A stretch of 64,000 bases of DNA, from the NCBI GenBank assembly GCA_028681335.1, contig JAQUIT010000002.1, positions 62,001 to 126,000 of the forward strand, in the 5' to 3' direction. Shown here one piece after another: positions 33,792 through 42,140 of the stretch; within the stretch, counting starts at the first letter, position 1, and each line of letters begins with the position of its first letter. The position numbers and the translations under genes were made by a program. Origin of the DNA: Desulfuromonadaceae bacterium. Lineage in GTDB: Bacteria > Desulfobacterota > Desulfuromonadia > Geobacterales > Pseudopelobacteraceae. The notes below the pieces were generated by a model. The model was not told where the DNA came from. It ran no database searches and saw only the letters and a list, made by a program, of their open reading frames with translations.

Positions 33792-35492
33792 TTATGAACC
33801 ATGGATCACCCCATGACAGGTCAGGACGCACGAGTTTTTACTTCCTAACGGGTAAATGAGTTGTATCGGTTTTCCGCCGCTCAGACTGACTATCCCCGGA
33901 CGCATGTCAAAGTTAATCATCCCCGAATTGGTCGGGTTGCCGTGGGGATCGTGGCAGTAGGAGCAGCGCTCCATTGAGCCAACGGTCAGATGTTTTCTAT
34001 GCTGTGGAAATTTGGTGGTTAAACCAAAAAGTGTTGACGAATTATGACACTTAAAGCAGAGCGCAGAATCGGTAAGGTAAGCCGTCGCCGAAGTAGGAGC
34101 CACATCCGAGGTCTCGTATTTAGAAACCAGAATGTGTTGATAGATCGAGCCGTGGGACCCCCTTGCGCCACCTGAGTCGCTGCCGTGGCAGTCGGTGCAG
34201 TAGAGCATCATCCCTTTTGTCCAGGGGGCAACCAGCATGCCGTCGCTTATCTTGTTCAGCGGAGCCATCAGTGGATGATAAGAGGCGTTGGTCGGGTTAA
34301 ACTTCACCCGGTTATCTCTCGTGTTAGTCCAGTATCTGATGATGGGTTGGGCTGATTGCAGCACGTTGTTGCTGAGGTCACCGTGGCATTTGAAGCAGAT
34401 CTGATATTCATTGGTGGAGGAGGCAATAAAGGCATTGGTATAAAAATCAACACCCGGCACCCCCTGCAATCTTCCGGGGACCAGAGGAGCGGAAGGTATG
34501 CTGCTGTTAACCTGATGTGGATTATGGCAGTCAACACATTCGACATGCTTGCTGACGGCATCGGAGTAGTTCTCTGCTGCGTCATGGACACCGGTATACA
34601 GAGATACCGGGTGCCGGTAGATCTTGGCCAGGTCGGCGCTGATATCAACGCTGGCGACATTGCCGTTATGGCAGACGAGACAGTTTGTTTCCTCAACAGC
34701 ATAGTTCAGCAGACGCTGCTGGCCTGTGGCGGAGTGGGGGCGGTGGCAGTTGGCGCAGCCGTTATCAGCTACAGTGGTATAGCTGGATGTCGGCCACGGG
34801 TCAGCACCTGAGCCGTTCCAGGTTTTGGTGCTGATGGCGTGGCTGCTGCCATTCCAGTTTGTCTTGAGATGGCAGCTGACGCAGAGTCCTGAAGCCAGAT
34901 TGGAAACGACCAAAAACTTCCCGTACTGATCGTTGTGGGGATTGTGGCAGGAGGTACATTGCATCTGTCCGGTTGAGTCCAGACGCACCACTGATGGCAG
35001 GGATGCCGTGCCGGCCAGTTGGCTGTTTGCAGATGCTGCAGCACTGTAATCAAAGGAGATCGGGTGGTCGTCAGCCAGATTGGTGCCGAGAATTGAACTG
35101 CGCCCGGTCATAGATGCGGCAAATGTCATCGTGGTGGACTGTGACAGTACTGAACCAGGGGCGATCGTGCCGTCATGGCAGGAAAGACAAAGGCGAGACG
35201 TGCCTGTCGGCTGACCAACGGAGGCTTTGAGGGTCGAGCTTGCATAGGGAGTGTATGCCATCGCCGGGTCTTGCCGGTTCCAAAGATACGGAATGTCAGG
35301 GCGGGCATTGTGAGGAGTATGGCAGAAGATGCATATTTCGGTCTGGGTCGTTGCTTTGACGGAGCCGGTGCCGCTGACCGAGAGGTTATGCATGCTGTCG
35401 ACAATGCTCTTGCCATACGCAGGAACCGTTGCGAATGCCATGAAGGCCGCTGTCCACAATAACGTCGCTGTCCTGAGGTAACTGTTGTTCAT
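33792..35492 (-). CDS. dodecahaem cytochrome c, secreted
   Basis: 566 residues: a signal peptide (ends near VPAYG), eleven CXXCH motifs and a terminal CX3CH (CVLTCHG) four residues before the end. The first 200 or so residues are clearly related to the whole tetrahaem protein at 41231-41824: both have EICI(F/A)CHTPHNA, QPTG(T/V)S(R/K)LCLSCHDGTIAP and HPISF(D/T)Y. The rest contains further doubled CXXCH modules spaced widely by beta-rich linkers. The ATG overlaps the stop of the NHL lipoprotein gene (TAATG). It is a probable extracellular cytochrome. Confidence 0.85.
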   Translation of the reverse strand: MNNSYLRTATLLWTAAFMAFATVPAYGKSIVDSMHNLSVSGTGSVKATTQTEICIFCHTPHNARPDIPYLWNRQDPAMAYTPYASSTLKASVGQPTGTSRLCLSCHDGTIAPGSVLSQSTTMTFAASMTGRSSILGTNLADDHPISFDYSAAASANSQLAGTASLPSVVRLDSTGQMQCTSCHNPHNDQYGKFLVVSNLASGLCVSCHLKTNWNGSSHAISTKTWNGSGADPWPTSSYTTVADNGCANCHRPHSATGQQRLLNYAVEETNCLVCHNGNVASVDISADLAKIYRHPVSLYTGVHDAAENYSDAVSKHVECVDCHNPHQVNSSIPSAPLVPGRLQGVPGVDFYTNAFIASSTNEYQICFKCHGDLSNNVLQSAQPIIRYWTNTRDNRVKFNPTNASYHPLMAPLNKISDGMLVAPWTKGMMLYCTDCHGSDSGGARGSHGSIYQHILVSKYETSDVAPTSATAYLTDSALCFKCHNSSTLFGLTTKFPQHRKHLTVGSMERCSYCHDPHGNPTNSGMINFDMRPGIVSLSGGKPIQLIYPLGSKNSCVLTCHGVIHGS

Positions 35493-36541
35493 TAGCGCCC
35501 CGATTGCTTCAGATACTGGAATATCTGAACCCGCTTGTTGTAAGTGTCGGCAACATAAATCCGGTCATCATGGTCAATAAAAATCCCGGTCGGCATCCAG
35601 AACTCTCCTGGTGCCTGACCCGGCTGTCCGAATGAGAGCAGCAATTCTCCCTGTGCATCAAAAATCTGGACATTGTCAAAGAGGGTGTCCACAACATAGA
35701 TATTGTTGTCACTATCCGCTGCGATTCCCTTTGGACGGCTAAAATAGCCCGGGCTATCACCTGCCTTGCCAAATGTGCGGAGAAATTCACCGGTTGGAGA
35801 AAAAATCTGTATCCTGAAATTCAAGGCATCATTCACCAGAATTTCACCATTATTGTTTACCGCCAGGGAGGTGGGATGGTTGAACAGGCCGTGATTCGTG
35901 CCGTGAGAACCAAAACGTCCCTTTAGCGCAAGGCTGTGGCGGTCATAGCGCAAAACAGCTGCTTGTTTGGTGTCAACAACCAGCAGTTCGTTTGTTGTTG
36001 TGTTGATCGCTATGCCGGTTGGACGTTCGAGGTCTTCTTTGCCGAACTCTCCAACAGCTCCGGCTCCCGATAGAGTAAACGTTCTTACCAGGCCGGCGGT
36101 TGAGTCGGTGACATAGAGACGTCCGGTTTTGCTATCAGTTGCCGTGTTGATGGGTGTTTCAAAAAGATGGTCGTCATCCGGCACCACACTGAATGTGTTC
36201 TTGCGCCTGTTGTAGATCTGCACAGTTTTGAGCGCGGCATCAACCACATAGATCGTGCCATCCGTATCGACAGTGATCCCGTGTGGCGCCACCAGTTCAC
36301 GGGCAGGAGAACCAATTATATAATCCCAGATACGCGACACCATCCCCTGCCTGATCTGCAGGTCCTCCGGTCGCGTAAAACTGCCGATATAGCGTATCCG
36401 GGGCGTTTCACCATCACGAGGCCATGTTGGCGCTTCAACTTCCGGCCTTGTCAACTGTTGCTGCGTGCCGGTGCAGCTGACCAGGGTAAAAGGTAGCAAC
36501 AACACCAGACATGTCAGAATTATTCTGTTATAGCTGAACAT
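35492..36541 (-). CDS. NHL-repeat beta-propeller lipoprotein
   Basis: 349 residues: a lipoprotein signal (lipobox LVSC, Cys near residue 23) and six NHL-type blades with recurring motifs such as PHGITVDTDGTIYVVD, RPTGIAINT, NHPTSLAVNNNGEILVND, RPKGIAADSDNNIYVVD and MPTGIFIDHDDRIYVAD. NHL propellers bind proteins or carbohydrates. It is a paralogue of the 40048-41127 product. It sits between the barrel gene and the dodecahaem gene, so it may act as a surface or inner-leaflet cap for the conduit (inference). Confidence 0.85.
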   Translation of the reverse strand: MFSYNRIILTCLVLLLPFTLVSCTGTQQQLTRPEVEAPTWPRDGETPRIRYIGSFTRPEDLQIRQGMVSRIWDYIIGSPARELVAPHGITVDTDGTIYVVDAALKTVQIYNRRKNTFSVVPDDDHLFETPINTATDSKTGRLYVTDSTAGLVRTFTLSGAGAVGEFGKEDLERPTGIAINTTTNELLVVDTKQAAVLRYDRHSLALKGRFGSHGTNHGLFNHPTSLAVNNNGEILVNDALNFRIQIFSPTGEFLRTFGKAGDSPGYFSRPKGIAADSDNNIYVVDTLFDNVQIFDAQGELLLSFGQPGQAPGEFWMPTGIFIDHDDRIYVADTYNKRVQIFQYLKQSGR

Positions 36542-36565
36542 GTATATTCCTCATGGACGGGGCTG

Positions 36566-39229
36566 CTACCACATCGTCCTGCTTAGCTCCAGCTGTATCT
36601 GCTGGTTGGTGCGACTGGAGTCGCTCAACGAATCATCCTGGACTGCCAGCTTGAAATTCAGCTTGGCTGTCCAGAGGCGGTAATTCCACTCAAGTCCGGT
36701 TTTTGTGCCACCATTAACCGTCTTTTCAAGAGAACTGTTAACCTGTTCAAGGTAGCCCTCCATGTTGAATCTCAACCAGTTGTAAGGCATCCAGTTCAAC
36801 GAAGTGGTCGCGCCTGCTCTCCTTTTCAACTCTGTATGCGATCGGTACTCCGTCTCTCCGTAATAGCCGCGTAGAGTGTATTGAAAACGGTTGTTGGGGC
36901 GGATCCTGATGGTCTGGGCTAACTCCCAGCGACGGTAGGAGATGTCTGAACTGCTGTTGTTATCTTCATACGTGACACCGGTCTCACTCCAATCGGCGTC
37001 ATAGCGTAGCGTCGTCAGGTGAATGGTGGCGTTGTTCAGTCTTGCAGGTTGCGGGCCGGAGAGGAGCGTTTGTTCTGTGTGCAGATAGTGATAGGTCAGG
37101 AACAGGGAATGTTTTAGTTCAAAGGCCAGCCCGTAATTCTGAGTAAGAAGAGCGTCGTCATAGGCGGCATCACTGGTGTACGTGTAGCTGACAGAGACCA
37201 GTTGACCATCAGTAATGCCTCCAAGCGGCACACGGCTTATTCGCACTGAACTGCCGATGCTATCGATACGGTAGTCAACATCAGTAACGTAAATAATTGT
37301 GCCGTCGCTGTTGGTCACTATAATCGAAGCGATGTTTATGCCTGACCTGTCAAGAAAGGTCTCTGTCGTATTACTCAACGTATGCGGCTCATTGATAACC
37401 TGAGTTGTCGCACTTGCTCCGGTTCTGGTGGTGTACAGATAGTTTGCCCCGACGTTCACGTTGAGCGATCCCACATTGCCGATGACACGCTGATATGCCG
37501 AATCAAGAAGTCCCCCCACTGCTTTATCCCGGCCTCCGTTGTATGAGTTGCTTGTGCCGCTGATCCCGCCGGTGGTCGTCAGATTCTCATAGAGCTTGTG
37601 CGTCAGACTGCCTTTAAGTGACGCCCAGGAACTATCGGTTGTTACCGATTCGAGCTGGCGATAGTTGAGACTGTAGCGTGATTGTAAATTCTTACGGTGC
37701 TGCCAGGAAAGGTTCTCAGCCATGAAGAGTGATTTATTCCGGAAACTGGCTGAATTCTGGTCCATATATTGTAGGTTGCTTGCCAGGTTAACCCGGCCGT
37801 CAGTGGTTATATCGTACTGGTTGCTGAAGGTATTGTTTTGCGTCTTTATTTCATTAGCCACATCATTGGTAATTTGTTTGTTGACGCTGTACGTGGAGGT
37901 GAGACTGCTATCACCACCTATGCCACGCTGTCTGGACATCAGGTGAAATTCCTGCACATCATTATTGCTCCCATAATAGCTGCTTTGTGTGGCCGAGCTG
38001 CTGCTGAAGCCGATAGTTGTGGGAAGCAGGCTGTATTTAAGGGCAAAATCAGCTCCGTAACTTTCGGTAGTGTTTTTAGTGACGCCGGTATAGGTCGCCC
38101 AGGACTGTGTTTCAAGGTGATGAGCAAAAAGCGTAAGTGTGTATGGTTTCTGGCTTAAAATTACGACATTGGCATGGTAATTGGTGTTGAAGCTGTCGCT
38201 GTTGGCGTCGTTTCCATTCGTTGATTCTGTCCTGTTTTGTATGCTCTGTTTGAATTCAGGTGAAACTTTCAGACTGAATTGCAGCAGTGCCGGATGGTAC
38301 ACAAACCCTTTGGTTGCCAGATCAAGGTGTTCAGTGCTTATTTGTGAACGGTCAGTCGTTTTTTGACCGGAAACGGTTCGCACATCCTGAGCAAAATCAT
38401 ACTTGATTTGCGCCCCTACAGACGGTGGGTCTATCTGGAAATAACGCCGTTCACTCTGCCTGCGTGATGTGCTGTTCCAGACAAAATTGCGGCGTGGCTC
38501 AGAGGTCACGGTCGCTTCTTTTTTGTCTGCTTCCAGTACGGAGGACGCCTGCCAGGCTCGCTCAAGATCTCCCTGGCCAAACATTAATTTGGCTCGCAGT
38601 GTAGCTTCCTCAGGGGTTAACGGTCGTATCAGGGCCAACTTGTTGAGTGCGTTTACCGCCTCGTTCGGCTTTTCCAGCGATTCTGCCAGCCGGGCCTGTT
38701 CCTTCAAGAGCAGCTCGCGGTTAACTGAAGGTAATCCCGCCGTTAACAGGTTATATGCCTCACTTGTCGCCCCCAGTTTTTCGCTTACATCCAGATACTC
38801 CTTTAATGTCTCCGGGGCAGCATCTCCGGCCAGCAATAACCTTTTCAGCAGGTAGTGTTGCAGGTGAGTGTCGTTCATACTGCGAGACAGCCGTAGCGCT
38901 GCCTGCCGCGCGGTGCCATCCCCCAATTCAGCCAGATATAACCAATAGGCCAGGGCGCGGTCCGGTCGACCGGCCTTTTCTGCAGAAATGGCCGCTTTCT
39001 TGCGCCAGGCAAGCGCTGACGGCCAGGCTTTGATAGCCTGATCGGCAACTTTCAGGGCTTCATCATGTTTGTTTTCCGCTGTGTGAGTTGCATAAGCCAT
39101 ATTTAAAAGTTCGTCCTCAAGTCCCGTTTGGGCTTTGACTGCGGTTAACTGTTCTGTTGTGCCGGCATGGCAGGTAAATGACAGCACAACCAGTGAAGCC
39201 GTTATGCTGCATATCAGCGTGCGGATCAT
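36566..39229 (-). CDS. outer-membrane beta-barrel protein with N-terminal TPR domain
   Basis: About 887 residues from the ATG at 39229 (GGAAGGGCGG site). A signal peptide ends near CHA, then about 210 residues of TPR-like helices (HDEALKVADQAIKAWPSALAWRKKA, RALAYWLYLAELGDG). From about residue 255 to the end the chain is alternating polar/aromatic beta strands with Tyr/Asn/Ser/Thr-rich turns, ending LELSRTMW, an aromatic C terminus typical of barrel proteins. It is the only barrel in a cluster of seven cytochromes, so it is the best candidate for the porin of a porin-cytochrome conduit. The TPR part is unusual for that role. Confidence 0.8.
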   Translation of the reverse strand: MIRTLICSITASLVVLSFTCHAGTTEQLTAVKAQTGLEDELLNMAYATHTAENKHDEALKVADQAIKAWPSALAWRKKAAISAEKAGRPDRALAYWLYLAELGDGTARQAALRLSRSMNDTHLQHYLLKRLLLAGDAAPETLKEYLDVSEKLGATSEAYNLLTAGLPSVNRELLLKEQARLAESLEKPNEAVNALNKLALIRPLTPEEATLRAKLMFGQGDLERAWQASSVLEADKKEATVTSEPRRNFVWNSTSRRQSERRYFQIDPPSVGAQIKYDFAQDVRTVSGQKTTDRSQISTEHLDLATKGFVYHPALLQFSLKVSPEFKQSIQNRTESTNGNDANSDSFNTNYHANVVILSQKPYTLTLFAHHLETQSWATYTGVTKNTTESYGADFALKYSLLPTTIGFSSSSATQSSYYGSNNDVQEFHLMSRQRGIGGDSSLTSTYSVNKQITNDVANEIKTQNNTFSNQYDITTDGRVNLASNLQYMDQNSASFRNKSLFMAENLSWQHRKNLQSRYSLNYRQLESVTTDSSWASLKGSLTHKLYENLTTTGGISGTSNSYNGGRDKAVGGLLDSAYQRVIGNVGSLNVNVGANYLYTTRTGASATTQVINEPHTLSNTTETFLDRSGINIASIIVTNSDGTIIYVTDVDYRIDSIGSSVRISRVPLGGITDGQLVSVSYTYTSDAAYDDALLTQNYGLAFELKHSLFLTYHYLHTEQTLLSGPQPARLNNATIHLTTLRYDADWSETGVTYEDNNSSSDISYRRWELAQTIRIRPNNRFQYTLRGYYGETEYRSHTELKRRAGATTSLNWMPYNWLRFNMEGYLEQVNSSLEKTVNGGTKTGLEWNYRLWTAKLNFKLAVQDDSLSDSSRTNQQIQLELSRTMW

Positions 39230-39259
39230 CCGCCCTTCCTTCAACACAGTAGGTTAAAA

Positions 39260-40039
39260 CTACAATTCACGTTTGGCAGCCTGATTTACTTCCCTATAGT
39301 CCTGAATCAACAGGTGACGATCCTTGCCCATGTGTGGGTTGTGGCAGGAAAGACAGGGCTTATTGGTGCCATTGTGCATCGGTAGTGCCGCCAGTTTGTT
39401 TGCTGGGTGGCATGGTTGGCAGAGCTGCTCCGCCGGCCTGCGCAGCACACCGCGCTGTTTGCTCTGGTGGGCGTCATGGCAGGCCAGGCAGTCACCCTTG
39501 GCGGTGGTGTTGTGCAGCCAGAGATCGTCTTTGATTGCTCGTAGGCCGGTTTTGTCCGTGTGGCATGCCGTGCAGATTTTATCCTTTGGCAGGCGCAAAT
39601 TACCCGGCATACCACCGCCGCTGTAAAACAGCTTCTGGGCGGAACTGCTTTTTGCCGTACCTCCGGGTTGAAAACCAAAGCGGCCGTTTCCTTCATGGCA
39701 AACTGAGCAGTTTCCTATAGCCCAGACGGTATGGGAAAACAGTTGTGGCGCCGCCGGTACAACCGGCAACGTTTCCTGCTGTCCCGGAGGAAGAGCTTTT
39801 TGGCTGCTTTTGGGAGATCTGCCGGACTCATCTTTTGATCTTGGTGGAGGATCAAGTGCCGTCGTGTGATCCGCTTGTTTCTCTTCCAGGGGAGGAACTC
39901 CGGTAAAGAAAAAAGTAAGCGCTTGATGTCTCGTCTGTCTCGAACATCCGGAAAGGGCCAAAATAGAGAGAATTGCCAACAATAACCTTGAGTAACGTTT
40001 TACCGAAGAAAACGATAATATGGTGTGCATGCTCGTCAT
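39260..40039 (-). CDS. pentahaem cytochrome c lipoprotein
   Basis: About 259 residues from an ATG at 40039 (another lies at 40030; ribosome sites are weak). A lipobox (LALSGC, Cys near residue 32) is followed by a disordered Pro/Ser/Lys-rich linker of about 80 residues and then five CXXCH motifs (CSVCH, CTACH, CLACH, CQPCH, CLSCH), with doubled CHNPH-like ends. It starts 8 nt after the NHL gene stop and ends 30 nt before the barrel gene. A lipid-anchored haem protein next to the barrel could be the periplasmic or surface contact of the conduit. Confidence 0.8.
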   Translation of the reverse strand: MTSMHTILSFSSVKRYSRLLLAILSILALSGCSRQTRHQALTFFFTGVPPLEEKQADHTTALDPPPRSKDESGRSPKSSQKALPPGQQETLPVVPAAPQLFSHTVWAIGNCSVCHEGNGRFGFQPGGTAKSSSAQKLFYSGGGMPGNLRLPKDKICTACHTDKTGLRAIKDDLWLHNTTAKGDCLACHDAHQSKQRGVLRRPAEQLCQPCHPANKLAALPMHNGTNKPCLSCHNPHMGKDRHLLIQDYREVNQAAKREL

Positions 40040-40047
40040 AACCGCGG

Positions 40048-41127
40048 CTATTTCCCGATCCAATCACCAAAACCGTAGACATTTAACCTGTTGTTGCCGG
40101 TTAAATTGCAGACATAAATCAAATATTTTATTTTGAAGTTTTCGTCTGCGTATTTTTGGAAGTAGGGGATGTTGACATAATCGATAGCTATGCCTGCCGG
40201 TAGATACATACTACCTGGTTCCAGACCGGCGCCGCCGAAAAACAATAGCAGCTTGCCTTCCTGATTGAAAATCTGCACATTTTCGAATGCCGCATCCACG
40301 ACATACAGGTTGCCGTCGTGATCCGTTACGATACCTTTGGGACGTGCCATGCTGCCTGGCGTGTTACCGGCCATGCCTATCTGCCGGATAAATTTCCCCT
40401 CCGGGGTAAATTTCTGGATTCGGAAGTTAAAGGCATCGTTAACGATCAGGTTTCCCTTCTGGTCAACGGTAATGTGGGTGGGACGGTTGAATTCTCCGTC
40501 CTTGTCGCCAGGTTTGCCGATGACAGACATCAGTTTGCCCGTTACGCGGTCAAAGACGACGATTTGATGTTTCTGCATGTCACAGACATAAATCCGCTCG
40601 CCATATATGGTGACATCAACCGGGCGCTCCAGGTTGGTTGCATCTCCCAGCGTTGTGACAAAATTGTCATCACTGTCAAACACGACAACCTGTTTCCGTT
40701 TAAGGTCGGCAACGTACTTGCTGCCGTCATCCGCTATCCAGAAACCCGAGGGTGTCTGCAGTGCACCCTGGCCGCCAACATGTAACGGCCTCATCGTGTT
40801 TTTAAGCAGATCGATCAGCACGATGTCGCTTGATACACGGTCGGTCAGGTATATTTTCCCTTTTATCGCTTGTGCCGCATAGGGGCGCCCCAACGTTTTG
40901 TCGGTTTCCTTGCCGCCAAGGAGGAAGTCGTCCAACCCCGGCTTCTTATCAGTCAGATCCTCCTCGGAAGAGATGGCTGTCAGAAACTGCAGGCGAGGCT
41001 TCTCAGGTAGTGGCGGGTAAAATATAGATTCATGTCTTATTTGTGGAGCAGAGGTGCAGCCGGTTATCAGCATGGCGGGTGCCAGCAGGATGGTAACAAT
41101 GAGAAGAAGCCGGTTCTTGAATGCCAT
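40048..41127 (-). CDS. NHL-repeat beta-propeller lipoprotein, paralogue
   Basis: About 359 residues from the ATG at 41127 (AGGG site). The lipobox is MLITGC (Cys near residue 24). Six NHL blades follow with motifs such as RPYAAQAIKGKIYLTD, RPVDVTIYGERIYVCD, RPTHITVDQKGNLIVND and RPKGIVTDHDGNLYVVD. It is clearly related to the other NHL lipoprotein in the cluster (FNFRIQ(K/I)F.P.G.F(I/L)R, then G.AG(N/D)(T/S)PG). Two copies flank the barrel and pentahaem genes, which suggests two distinct docking roles. It starts after a hairpin downstream of the tetrahaem gene. Confidence 0.85.
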   Translation of the reverse strand: MAFKNRLLLIVTILLAPAMLITGCTSAPQIRHESIFYPPLPEKPRLQFLTAISSEEDLTDKKPGLDDFLLGGKETDKTLGRPYAAQAIKGKIYLTDRVSSDIVLIDLLKNTMRPLHVGGQGALQTPSGFWIADDGSKYVADLKRKQVVVFDSDDNFVTTLGDATNLERPVDVTIYGERIYVCDMQKHQIVVFDRVTGKLMSVIGKPGDKDGEFNRPTHITVDQKGNLIVNDAFNFRIQKFTPEGKFIRQIGMAGNTPGSMARPKGIVTDHDGNLYVVDAAFENVQIFNQEGKLLLFFGGAGLEPGSMYLPAGIAIDYVNIPYFQKYADENFKIKYLIYVCNLTGNNRLNVYGFGDWIGK

Positions 41128-41171
41128 AAAGTGAGCCCTGTAAATGAAGATTTTCCCGGGTGTTAAGATGG

Positions 41172-41203
41172 AAGAGGCCATACCTGATCAGGCATGGCCT
41201 CTT
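41172..41203 (-). terminator. strong hairpin between the tetrahaem gene and the rest of the cluster
   Basis: A near-perfect palindrome (AAGAGGCCAT...ATGGCCTCTT with one mismatch) 28 bp after the tetrahaem stop. It lacks a good T run on the - strand, so it may be a leaky terminator or a 3'-end stabiliser that raises the tetrahaem mRNA above the downstream genes. Confidence 0.5.
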
Positions 41204-41230
41204 TTGAGGCCGTATCCTATGCCGTGCCGT

Positions 41231-41824
41231 CTATTTCTTATGGCACGTCAGACAAAGTGCAGAGCCGGCGTTGGTTGCATGCAACATTTTGGCAATTCCG
41301 GTCTTGTTGTGTACGTCGTGGCATGAGGAACATTCGAATTTACTGTTGTTGATCCAGCCTGCCGGTAGTGTGCCGGGATCAGTCAGCTCGCCGTCTGCGG
41401 TAGCCAGCGCAGCATCATAGGTAAAGGATATCGGATGACTCTTCTTGAGGTTGACGCCCAAGTTGCCGGCAGTAGCTATGGAGGTAACACCAGCATGACC
41501 GGTGAAGGCATCAGGGGCTATTGTGCCGTCGTGGCAGGAAAGACAAAGTTTTGACACTCCGGTCGGCTGGCTTGTTGTGCCATTAAATGTCGGGCTGGCG
41601 TACAATTCGTATGTGGCTTCTGTCATGGTATGGTTCCACAGCGGAGCGTCAGTGATGGTCGTATTGGCATTGTGCGGAGTATGGCAGGCAATGCAGATCT
41701 CTCCACCTGTGGAAGCACTCAGGTCATGCTTGGAGCCGGTTATTGTTGCTGCCTGCGTGAAAGATATCGCAGAAAAAGTCACGCCAACAAGAACAGCCAC
41801 GGTAATTATGATGTTTTTATTCAT
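41231..41824 (-). CDS. small secreted tetrahaem cytochrome c
   Basis: 197 residues: a signal peptide (ends near TQAA) and four CXXCH motifs (CIACH, CLSCH, CSSCH, CLTCHKK at the extreme C terminus). It matches the first 200 residues of the 566-residue dodecahaem protein. The long, haem-poor Thr/Asn-rich loops and the size recall small tetrahaem cytochromes that polymerise as extracellular wires, but I have no direct evidence for that. GGGAGGGG-type Shine-Dalgarno precedes the ATG. It is the first gene of the leftward cluster. Confidence 0.85.
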   Translation of the reverse strand: MNKNIIITVAVLVGVTFSAISFTQAATITGSKHDLSASTGGEICIACHTPHNANTTITDAPLWNHTMTEATYELYASPTFNGTTSQPTGVSKLCLSCHDGTIAPDAFTGHAGVTSIATAGNLGVNLKKSHPISFTYDAALATADGELTDPGTLPAGWINNSKFECSSCHDVHNKTGIAKMLHATNAGSALCLTCHKK

Positions 41825-41934
41825 TTTAATCCCCTCCCGGTTTTGTCGTACAGCTAATGCGATTATTTGTATATGGCTATGTATATATGAAATATCAATA
41901 ATTACTGTTGGTTATGCATGTGTAGGAGATGACT

Positions 41935-41951
41935 ACATGGAGCGTGCCAAA
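41935..41951 (-). promoter_or_regulatory. possible sigma-54-like promoter of the conduit cluster
   Basis: On the - strand TTTGGCACGCTCCATGTA has the -24 element TGGCACG intact, but the -12 dinucleotide 10 bp on is GT, not GC, so it is a weak match. It lies about 110 bp before the tetrahaem ATG. The 316-bp gap (41825-42140) holds no gene; a dyad TCTGCAC...GTGCAGA at 42022-42040 is the only other structure seen and could be an operator. Confidence 0.35.
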
Positions 41952-42140
41952 TAGTAAACAACATAAAATACGGTATGTTAGCGAGAGGTAGGCTGGCTGC
42001 TACAGGAATTAATCTGCAAATTCTGCACATCGAGTGCAGATGCTGCATTTCATGGCGTGGTAAAGTTGATGTCGGGTTGGAAGGTGATTTTCTGGGGGAG
42101 GTTATCTGTCACTCTAGAGGTGAAAATTATTCTGCCTTGG

